Shown here piece by piece: positions 33,371 through 40,349 of a stretch of 64,000 nt of DNA. The translations under genes and the position numbers were made by a program. The notes below the pieces were generated by a model. That model was given only the letters and a program-made list of their open reading frames with translations. It was not told the origin of the DNA and did not search any database. This DNA is from JALSRK01 sp964461995 (GTDB lineage Bacteria > Acidobacteriota > Terriglobia > Bryobacterales > Bryobacteraceae): the NCBI GenBank assembly GCA_964461995.1, contig CAYWXL010000006.1, forward strand, positions 1 through 64,000. Direction: 5' to 3'. Position 1 is the stretch's first letter, and the number at the start of each line of letters is the position of its first letter.

Positions 33371-34594
33371 TCAGTACGGACTGCCCTGCATCGCCCCGGC
33401 GAAGGCCTGCTCGCGGGCCATGAGCTTCTCGACCTCTTTCTTCAGCGGCTCCACGGCCTTCGCATAGATCATCTTGTAGGAGCGGCAGAAGTAGTCGAGG
33501 TCCGAGAACCTGCGGTGTGGCGCATGGCGGAACTTCGGGCAGCCCCGCTTGCAGATCGAGAGCCACTCGCAACGCTCGCACTCTTCGTGCAGAACGGCCT
33601 TGTTCTGCGAGAACTCGTAGCGCCGCTTGCGCCGGGCGATCTCGGGCCACGAGTCCAGGTTCACGTTGCCCAGTTTCCAGCCCTTCTCGACGAAGAAGTC
33701 GCAGGGGTAGACGTCACCGTTGTACTCGACTACCACATAGCTGTCGCAGGCGTCGTGCATGGTGCAACTGCCGGGCTTCATGCCGGCCAGCGCCTCGGCC
33801 AGGTTGTCGAAGAAGCGGATGCGCATCTTGCGCCGCTCGGGCCACCACAGCTCGAAGATCTCGCACAGGAACCGGCCGTACTGCTCCGGCGTGATGGTGA
33901 AGGGCATCGGCGTCCCGTCGGGGTGGAACTCCGAGAGCGGGATGTACTGGACGTTGTCCACGCCGAGGCTCTTGAAGAACCGGTACAGTTCCCGGGGCTT
34001 CTCCACGTTGGCCTGGCTGAGGACGCAAAGGATGTTGAACTCGACGTTGTGTTTCTGGAGGATCTCGACGCCGCGGATCACCTGCTTCCAGGTGCCCCGG
34101 CCGGCCTTGTTGAAGCGGTAGCGGTCGTGGATCTCCTCGGGGCCGTCCAGGGAGACGCCCAGCAGCCAGTTGTAGTCCCGGAACAGATCGCACCAGCTCT
34201 CGTCGATGACGATGGCGTTGGTCTGCAGGGCGTTGCTGACGGCCTGGCCGTCGCGGCCGTAGCGTTTCTCGAGCTCGACGAGCTTCTCGAAGAACTTTAG
34301 CCCGGCCAGGGTGGGTTCGCCGCCCTGAAAGGCAAAGACGGCGTTCGGGTAGGAGTAGAAAAGATAGGTGTCCACGAGGCGCTCGAGCGTGTCTTCGCTC
34401 ATGCGCCGGTCCGGCAACGATTTATAAGGGTCGGCCTCGCGGTCGAGGTAGAAACAGTAAGTGCAATCGAGGTTGCAGACGGCCGAGACCGGCTTGATCA
34501 GCAGCGAAGTGATGCGCGGCACTCCGGCGCGCCACGAATCGTAACTCACATCCCCGGCTTGCCCGATGATGGGAAGCGCGTTTCCCGTCCCCAT
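33371..34594 (-). CDS. Radical SAM/SPASM protein, anaerobic sulfatase maturase-like
   Basis: A 407-residue iron-sulfur enzyme. The radical SAM motif is Cys40-x3-Cys44-x2-Cys47 in SAVCNLDCTYCFYLDRE, followed by FAFQGGEPTLAGLKFF, ALQTNAI and LLGVSLDGPEEIHDRYR. The SPASM region carries CTMHDACDSYVVVEYNGDVYPCDFFV and CERCEWLSICKRGCPKFR, giving two auxiliary [4Fe-4S] clusters. This is the architecture of anSME enzymes that oxidise a Cys or Ser in sulfatases to formylglycine in the cytoplasm. No intact sulfatase is in the window: the only sulfatase-fold protein (23.7-25.0 kb) has Pro at that position. Its client is therefore elsewhere, or is another peptide. It lies upstream of the GH-like gene and downstream of the MetX-like gene. 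Confidence 0.88.
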   Translation of the reverse strand: MGTGNALPIIGQAGDVSYDSWRAGVPRITSLLIKPVSAVCNLDCTYCFYLDREADPYKSLPDRRMSEDTLERLVDTYLFYSYPNAVFAFQGGEPTLAGLKFFEKLVELEKRYGRDGQAVSNALQTNAIVIDESWCDLFRDYNWLLGVSLDGPEEIHDRYRFNKAGRGTWKQVIRGVEILQKHNVEFNILCVLSQANVEKPRELYRFFKSLGVDNVQYIPLSEFHPDGTPMPFTITPEQYGRFLCEIFELWWPERRKMRIRFFDNLAEALAGMKPGSCTMHDACDSYVVVEYNGDVYPCDFFVEKGWKLGNVNLDSWPEIARRKRRYEFSQNKAVLHEECERCEWLSICKRGCPKFRHAPHRRFSDLDYFCRSYKMIYAKAVEPLKKEVEKLMAREQAFAGAMQGSPY

Positions 34595-34632
34595 GCTCCA
34601 ACGATATCACTTCCGTTTCGGGCCCAAGCGGT

Positions 34633-35640
34633 TCACTCGGCGAGGAAAGCCGCCACTGCCGGATTCAGCTTCTTCGCCTCACAGCCGGTGGCGATGTGGC
34701 CGCAGTCGCTGCCCAGGATCAGGACGTCGGCGCCCAGCAGCCGGGCGAAGCGCAGCGCGGGGTGGGGGTTCACCATGTGATCCTGCCGGGCCACGACGAC
34801 GAAGACCTCGGCCTTGACGGCGGCGGCGGCTTTCTCCATCGAGCCGCCGAAGCGCCGGGAAACGTCGAGATCCATCATGGCGCGCAGTTGCGAAGCCCAG
34901 TCGTAAGGGTTGCGCTTCGCATAGTTTTCGATGCGCTTGCCGACCTCCTCCTCGAACTCTTCTCGGGGCGTTTCGCGCACCCGGTTGTCCGGGGTGGTGA
35001 GGGCGAAGGTATGGATACGGCCAACATTTCTCATCGCTTCGGCGAGGCTGCCGCCGCAGCGCTGGGCTTGCTCGATGATGCCCAGCTCGGCGCCCCAGAG
35101 CAGCAGGTCCATGGTGGTCTGCCGGGGCGTTCCGACGACCGGGACGGCCTTCTTCATGAAGTCCGGATGGGCGACGATCCACTCGAAGGTCTGCATGCCG
35201 CCCATCGAGATACCCATGACCGCATGGAGCTTTTTCAGGCCAAGGATCTCAGTAACAAGGCGGTACTGGGACCGGACCATGTCGCCGATGGTGAAACGCG
35301 GGAATTGCTCGCCGGGTTGGGTCTCGCTGTTCGATGGAGACGAGGAGACGCCGTTGCCGAGAGCGTCCACAGTGATCACGAAATACTTCGTATCGTCGAT
35401 GAGCTTTCCGGGCCCAATCAAAGACTCCAGGTCCTCGGTCGTGCCGCCAAACCAGGTGGGCCAGAGGATGGCGTTGGACTTGTCAGCGTTCAGCTTTCCG
35501 TGGAGGCGGTAGCCGATCCGGCAGTCGCGGATCACTTGGCCGTCTTCGAGCTTCAGATCGCCGAGATCGGCGAATTTTAGTTCGGCTCCCGCCAGGGAGG
35601 TTGCGATCGTCAAGGTGCCGAGTATCAAACGCCAGGACAT
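34633..35640 (-). CDS. Exported MetX-like alpha/beta hydrolase
   Basis: A 335-residue protein with a short signal peptide (RLILGTLTIATSLAGA). The body is an alpha/beta hydrolase of the homoserine O-acetyltransferase (MetX) type: YRLHGKLNADKSNAILWPTWFGG, YFVITVDALGNGVSSSPSN, nucleophile Ser145 in VMGISMGGMQTFEW, Asp in VVVARQDHMVNP, and His in LGSDCGHIATGC. True MetX is cytoplasmic; the signal peptide and missing methionine genes argue against methionine synthesis. A secreted esterase or acyltransferase is more likely. It sits between the DUF362 gene and the radical SAM gene on the same strand, with about 40-50 bases on each side. Confidence 0.85.
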   Translation of the reverse strand: MSWRLILGTLTIATSLAGAELKFADLGDLKLEDGQVIRDCRIGYRLHGKLNADKSNAILWPTWFGGTTEDLESLIGPGKLIDDTKYFVITVDALGNGVSSSPSNSETQPGEQFPRFTIGDMVRSQYRLVTEILGLKKLHAVMGISMGGMQTFEWIVAHPDFMKKAVPVVGTPRQTTMDLLLWGAELGIIEQAQRCGGSLAEAMRNVGRIHTFALTTPDNRVRETPREEFEEEVGKRIENYAKRNPYDWASQLRAMMDLDVSRRFGGSMEKAAAAVKAEVFVVVARQDHMVNPHPALRFARLLGADVLILGSDCGHIATGCEAKKLNPAVAAFLAE

Positions 35641-35689
35641 GACACGATTCTAGCGGGAGCGATCCGCCAGAGGCAGAAAGACCGGCGGC

Positions 35690-36739
35690 TCAGCCGAGTT
35701 TCGGCGGCAGTTCTTCCATCGGGCCCATCCACTGCAACTCCCGTTCGATATCCCGGTGCAGCACGTACTTCTTTTTCACCTGCTCGATGGGCGCGCCGAC
35801 GACGTCGATCTTCGCCAGATCGTATTGGCCGAGGCCGGAGCGGTAACAGTAGATCAGGTAACCGATCCATTCGGGATTGATTCCCATCGCCTCGATGCCG
35901 ACGCGGTCAGCGGCGATGTAGTCGGCCGAGGCGATGGCGATGCGCGAGTCCACGGGCGTTCCCGAGGAAGGGCCGTTGCCTTCCATGCCCTCGTAGCCGT
36001 CGATGACCGCCGCGCCCCAGTGCCGGATCATCCGCTGGGCCGTCAGGTACATGTCGAAATGAGTCTGGCGGACGCCGCCGTGGTAGTGGCGCTTGTCGTT
36101 CCAACGCTTGGACTCCTTGGGGCCGGACCGCAGCGGCGCGCCCAGCGTCATGTTCTTCACTGAGAGCGTGGCCACCACCGTGTTGTGGGTTTTCAGCACC
36201 GCCGAGCAAATGACGAACGCGTCCGGATCGAGAAGCCGCTTGGCCAGCCGTACCGGCACCGGGTGGAGGTCGCCGTCGAGGATATGGATGACTTCGTAGA
36301 GACCTTCATCGTTCAAATCGACGAGCTTCACCTGCAGCTTCTTGTACTCGTTCGGAAGCGCCGTGTAGCCGAAGGCTTCATAGGCGTCGTAGGTGTTCCC
36401 GGCGGAGGACTCGGCGATGACGACGGGCTTGCCGAAAGGCTCGAGGAAGTCGAGGATGCCGCGCAGGGTGTCAGCGTGGGTGACGGCGAGGGGGTTGCGG
36501 GTGGAGACGTCGTTTGGTTTGATGATCACGCGCTCCTTGCGCCGGATCGCAGGGGCGATCTGATGCTCGATCGCCTTAAGGGACTCGTAGACGTTGCGCC
36601 GCCGGTCTTCGCCGTGGATCAAGGCGACCGTCGAGCGCTTCTTATACGTGGTGTCCGGAGCGGCGCCGCGCAGCAACCGCGCGGGGAGAGCCGCGGCGGC
36701 CGCCAGCCGGAAACAGTCTCGCCGGGTGAGTCGATTCAT
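35690..36739 (-). CDS. Tat-exported DUF362 family protein
   Basis: A 349-residue protein with a twin-arginine signal (NRLTRRDCFRLAAAAALPARLL). The DUF362 core includes ERVIIKPNDVSTRNPLAVTHADTLRGILDFL, PVVIAESSAGNTYDAYEAFGY, FVICSAVLKTHNTVVATLSVKNMTLGAPL and DGYEGMEGNGP, then ASADYIAADRVGIEAMGINP. The domain is often fused to ferredoxin modules, but none is present here and its reaction is unknown. The conserved Lys-Thr-His (LKTHN) and Asp-Gly-x-x-G motifs are kept. AGGAAAT precedes the start. It is divergent from the Tat aldo/keto reductase gene (62 bases) and may head an operon with the MetX-like, radical SAM and GH-like genes. Confidence 0.88.
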   Translation of the reverse strand: MNRLTRRDCFRLAAAAALPARLLRGAAPDTTYKKRSTVALIHGEDRRRNVYESLKAIEHQIAPAIRRKERVIIKPNDVSTRNPLAVTHADTLRGILDFLEPFGKPVVIAESSAGNTYDAYEAFGYTALPNEYKKLQVKLVDLNDEGLYEVIHILDGDLHPVPVRLAKRLLDPDAFVICSAVLKTHNTVVATLSVKNMTLGAPLRSGPKESKRWNDKRHYHGGVRQTHFDMYLTAQRMIRHWGAAVIDGYEGMEGNGPSSGTPVDSRIAIASADYIAADRVGIEAMGINPEWIGYLIYCYRSGLGQYDLAKIDVVGAPIEQVKKKYVLHRDIERELQWMGPMEELPPKLG

Positions 36740-36801
36740 TGCAATTTCCTATGCTTGGAGAGTTCAAAACCTGATTATACTGTACACATTAGGAGGTTCC
36801 C

Positions 36802-37974
36802 ATGAAAAGGAGGTCCTCGAGACGAAGTTTCCTGGCGGCGGGCTTCGCCTTGCCGGCCGCGGCCGTGGCCTCGAAGGGATTCAAGAGCGGCCTGGCGCCA
36901 GGCGTGTTGCAGCCTGTGGCGGACTCCGAGCCGCAACTGCGGTACCGGGAGTTGGGCAGCACCGGAGTGAAGGTGACCGAAGTCGGCTTCGGTTGTCTGG
37001 TCACTTCCGACCCTACGGTGATCGAAGCTGCCGCCGACATCGGCATCAACCTTTTCGACACGGCCCGCAGTTATCAGAGCGGCAACAACGAGCGGCTGGT
37101 GGGCGGCGCCCTGAAGAGCCGCCGGAAGGACGTGCTGATCTCGACCAAGACGGGCAGCCACAATGCGAAGGGGGCGCTGGCCGACTTGGAGACGAGTCTT
37201 CGAGAACTGGGTACCGACTATATCGACATCTGGTATTTGCACGGGCGGCGGCGGCCTTCGGACATCACCGACGAGTTGCTCGAGGTGATGGAGAAAGCCA
37301 AGAAAGACGGCAAGGTGCGCTTCACCGGCTTCAGCACGCACAACGGGATGAAGGAGCTGCTCCGGGGCTGCGCCGGCAAGCCGCACATCGACGTGATCCT
37401 GGTGAAGTACAACTTCACGATGGACGAGGATTTGAAAGCCGCCATTGCCGAGGCCCGTGGCAAGGGTACGGGGATCGTGGCGATGAAGGTGATGGCGGGC
37501 GGGTTCCGCAAGATCCGCCCCGGGCACCCACTCTATGAAAAGTTCCAGAAGGACGGCACGATGCTGGCGGCGCTGAAGTGGGTGCTGGCCGACAAGAACG
37601 TGGATAGCACCATCCCGAGCATCACCGACATGGAGCAGCTCGAGGAGAACCTCAAAGCGATGTCCTCGCCCCTCACCGAGGAGGAGCGCACGCTGCTCGC
37701 CCGGCAACTGGATTACATCCGGCCGCTGTATTGCCGCAGCTGCGGGGCCTGCGAAGGGCAGTGCCCGAAGGGGCTTCCGGTCTCCGACGTTCTGCGGCAC
37801 CTTTCTTACGCCGAGGGCTACGGCCAGTTTCAGCTCGCCCGCGAGAGCTTCCTGGAGCTGCCGGAGCAAGTGCGCTCGGTACGGTGCTCCGACTGCGGGG
37901 AATGCGTGGTCGAGTGTCCCAACGGCGTGCGGGTGGCCGATCGCCTGATGCGGGCGCAGGAGCTGCTGGCATGA
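36802..37974 (+). CDS. Tat-exported aldo/keto reductase with two [4Fe-4S] motifs
   Basis: A 390-residue fusion. A twin-arginine leader (KRRSSRRSFLAAGFALPAAAVA) precedes an aldo/keto reductase barrel with the full tetrad: Asp86 and Tyr91 in LFDTARSYQSG, Lys116 in LISTKTGSH, His147 in IWYLHGRR. After about 300 there is a ferredoxin-like tail with two CxxCxxCxxxCP motifs: CRSCGACEGQCPKG (about 311) and CSDCGECVVECPNG (about 361). Such AKR-ferredoxin fusions probably move electrons between Fe-S clusters and a carbonyl substrate instead of relying only on NADPH. AGGAGG lies just upstream, and a TATACT -10-like box is at 36776-36781. The stop overlaps the next start by four bases. Confidence 0.92.
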   Translation: MKRRSSRRSFLAAGFALPAAAVASKGFKSGLAPGVLQPVADSEPQLRYRELGSTGVKVTEVGFGCLVTSDPTVIEAAADIGINLFDTARSYQSGNNERLVGGALKSRRKDVLISTKTGSHNAKGALADLETSLRELGTDYIDIWYLHGRRRPSDITDELLEVMEKAKKDGKVRFTGFSTHNGMKELLRGCAGKPHIDVILVKYNFTMDEDLKAAIAEARGKGTGIVAMKVMAGGFRKIRPGHPLYEKFQKDGTMLAALKWVLADKNVDSTIPSITDMEQLEENLKAMSSPLTEEERTLLARQLDYIRPLYCRSCGACEGQCPKGLPVSDVLRHLSYAEGYGQFQLARESFLELPEQVRSVRCSDCGECVVECPNGVRVADRLMRAQELLA

Positions 37975-38798
37975 GGCGGCTGGCGGCGATGGCGGCGCTG
38001 GCGCTCTGGCCGGCGTTCGGCGCCGGCGTAACCCCGGATTGTTCAGTTGTGACCGGCTGGAGCCAGAAGGGGGAGGTGCGAACCTTCGTGCCCGACAACC
38101 TCTTCGATTACATGGACGGCAACGCCGAGGGGTACCTGATCTACGGCTTCCGGAAGATGACCGGCGTCACTTGTGAAAAGGGCGGCGACCAAGTGGTGAT
38201 CGACGTCTCCGAGATGGAGTCGCCGGAGATGGCCTTCGGAATCTTCGCCGCCAACCGCCACCCGCGTTTCCCCACCCGGAAGATCGGGATGATCGGGCAG
38301 GTGATGCCGCGGAAGGCGACTTTTGTGAAAGGGCGTTACTACGTGGAGATCGCGGCGAACCGGGACATGGAAGAGGCGCTGGCTGCCTTCGCCGAGGCGC
38401 TGGAACCGAAGGCGCCCGGGACGACAGATCCGCCGGCGGCGCTCGAATGGTTTCCAACCGAGGGCCTCGAGGAGGGTTCCGTGCGGCTGGTTCCGCAGAG
38501 TGTTCTGGGCCTGCGGATGCTCAAGCGGGGATGGATCGCCCGTTACGGCGATGGGCGGGGGTTCGTGGTCCGCGAGGCGAGCCCGGAAGCGGCGGCCGAG
38601 GTCCTCGCGGCTGTGCGGCGGCGGCTGCGCGACGCTGCCGGTGCGGAGCTGGGCGAGGAAGCCGTAGCCGGCAAGGACCGTTTCTTGGGGCGTATGTGCG
38701 CAGCGCGCCGCGGCGCGGCCGTGGTTGGGTTCGTCACGCGGAACAGCGATGTGGACGTTTGCGCCAGGGCGGGAGCGATCCTGGAGAGAGTGCCGTGA
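37971..38798 (+). CDS. Exported DUF6599-like protein
   Basis: A 275-residue protein starting at the ATG overlapping the aldo/keto reductase stop (ATGA); the longer open frame upstream is only antisense-quality sequence. The signal peptide is RRLAAMAALALWPAFGAG. The mature part shows VPDNLFDYMDGNAEGYLIYGF and VVIDVSEMESPEMAFGIFAANRH, matching the pattern I associate with DUF6599 (NLF-Y-(I/M)-(N/D)G-AE-YL-YGF). A second half (about 145-270) repeats a similar alpha/beta layout with LEWFPTEGLEEGSVRLVP. The function is unknown. Translational coupling to the Fe-S reductase suggests the two act together in the periplasm. Confidence 0.8.
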   Translation: MRRLAAMAALALWPAFGAGVTPDCSVVTGWSQKGEVRTFVPDNLFDYMDGNAEGYLIYGFRKMTGVTCEKGGDQVVIDVSEMESPEMAFGIFAANRHPRFPTRKIGMIGQVMPRKATFVKGRYYVEIAANRDMEEALAAFAEALEPKAPGTTDPPAALEWFPTEGLEEGSVRLVPQSVLGLRMLKRGWIARYGDGRGFVVREASPEAAAEVLAAVRRRLRDAAGAELGEEAVAGKDRFLGRMCAARRGAAVVGFVTRNSDVDVCARAGAILERVP

Positions 38799-38912
38799 CG
38801 TCCAGTACCGAGCCGCGCCCGGGAGCGGGAAGGCATGTCGCGGGATTGCCGTAGTCCGGGAAACCGGCGATAATGAAGGTGTGAGCTACGCCATGCGGTC
38901 GGGGGGCCACTC

Positions 38913-40178
38913 TTGAGACGCACCGGATCCGACGACACGCCACGCTGTTCCTTCTGTCACAAGACCCAGGACGTCGTTGGGAAGCTGATTTCTTCTCCCA
39001 GTGATTACCCGCGAGTCTACATCTGCGATGAATGCATCGCGGTCTGTAATTCGATCCTGGAGGACGACCGAAGGGACCATCCCAGCGGGCTGGTAAAACT
39101 GCCGCGGCCGCTGGAAATCAAGGATTACCTGGACCAGTACGTGATCGGCCAGGAAGCAGTCAAAAAGAAGCTCGCGGTCGCCGTTTACAACCACTACAAG
39201 CGGATCCAGATGAACCGGCAGCGGACCTCGGAGGTGGAGCTCGGCAAGAGCAACATCCTCCTGATCGGGCCGACAGGCACAGGCAAAACGCTGCTGGCGC
39301 AGACGCTGGCCCGGTTCCTCGATGTTCCGTTCGCGATCGTGGACGCGACGACCCTGACCGAGGCGGGCTACGTCGGCGAAGACGTCGAAAACATCATCCT
39401 CCGACTGCTGCAGAACGCCGACTGGGACGTCCAACGCTGCCAACAAGGCATCATCTATATCGACGAGATCGACAAGATCGGCCGCAAGGACGAGAACCCG
39501 TCGATCACCCGCGACGTTTCGGGCGAGGGCGTCCAGCAGGCGCTGTTGAAGATTCTGGAAGGCACGGTGGCGAACGTACCGCCCCAGGGCGGGCGCAAGC
39601 ACCCCCACCAGGAGTTCACGCCGGTGGACACCTCGAACATTCTGTTCATTTGCGGGGGAGCGTTCGTGGGGCTCGAGAAGATCGTCGGGCGGCGCATCGG
39701 CCGCTCCACGATGGGGTTCGCCAGCGAAACGGATCAGCGCGGCGGCCGCCGGGGCGTCAGCGGGCGGCGCGACGTGAATATCCTCGAACAGGTGCAGCCG
39801 GTGGACCTCATCAAGGCCGGTTTCATTCCGGAGTTCATCGGGCGGTTGCCGGTGGTGGCGGTGCTCGAAGACCTCGACAAGGCGGCGCTCATCGAGATCC
39901 TGACGAAGCCCAAAAACGCCATCATCAAGCAATATCAGCGCCTGTTCGAGTTCGAAAATGTTAAACTGAAATTTAGTGAGGATGCCCTCGAGGCCATCGC
40001 AGAGATGGCGATGGAGCGCAAAGTGGGGGCACGGGGTTTGCGCACCATTCTCGAGGAGTTGATGCTCGACTTGATGTACTATCTCCCTTCGTACCGGAAG
40101 ACTCGCGAGTTCATCGTGACGAAGGAGATGGTCGTCAACCGGAAGATCAACCTGGCGCTGCTCGAGAAAGCAGGTTAG
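38913..40178 (+). CDS. clpX: ATP-dependent Clp protease ATP-binding subunit ClpX
   Basis: This 421-residue AAA+ unfoldase feeds tagged proteins to ClpP. The N-terminal zinc domain has Cys12, Cys15, Cys38 and Cys41 (CSFCHK, YICDECIAVC). Walker A is IGPTGTGKTLLAQ (about 117-129), Walker B IIYIDEIDKIGRKDENPSITRDVSGEG. Pore loop GYVGED, the ClpP-docking region near RRGVSGRRDVN and RVGARGLR-type sensor 2 (KVGARGLRTI) follow. The IGF-like loop is diverged: the stretch is MGFASETDQRGG. The start is a TTG at 38913, as no ATG or GTG lies in frame nearby and the zinc domain starts at once. ClpP is not in the window; lon follows 171 bases downstream. Confidence 0.95.
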   Translation: MRRTGSDDTPRCSFCHKTQDVVGKLISSPSDYPRVYICDECIAVCNSILEDDRRDHPSGLVKLPRPLEIKDYLDQYVIGQEAVKKKLAVAVYNHYKRIQMNRQRTSEVELGKSNILLIGPTGTGKTLLAQTLARFLDVPFAIVDATTLTEAGYVGEDVENIILRLLQNADWDVQRCQQGIIYIDEIDKIGRKDENPSITRDVSGEGVQQALLKILEGTVANVPPQGGRKHPHQEFTPVDTSNILFICGGAFVGLEKIVGRRIGRSTMGFASETDQRGGRRGVSGRRDVNILEQVQPVDLIKAGFIPEFIGRLPVVAVLEDLDKAALIEILTKPKNAIIKQYQRLFEFENVKLKFSEDALEAIAEMAMERKVGARGLRTILEELMLDLMYYLPSYRKTREFIVTKEMVVNRKINLALLEKAG

Positions 40179-40349
40179 GCAGCGGCTCGGGCCGTTGCGG
40201 CCGGCGCTGTATCCGTCCAGGGTCCGGGCTCGAAAGATTCCGCTGCCGCCGTTTGGTGCGCCGGCGAGAGATAATACGCAATCTGATGCCAAGGGTTTCC
40301 ATTCACCGGGAGCCCGCCCCGCCAGCGAAAAAGACTTCAATTACAGACG

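Noticed and set aside
38859..38915. ATG at 38893 as clpX start
   Set aside because: It is out of frame with ClpX and meets a stop after seven codons; the TTG at 38913 directly precedes the zinc-binding domain.
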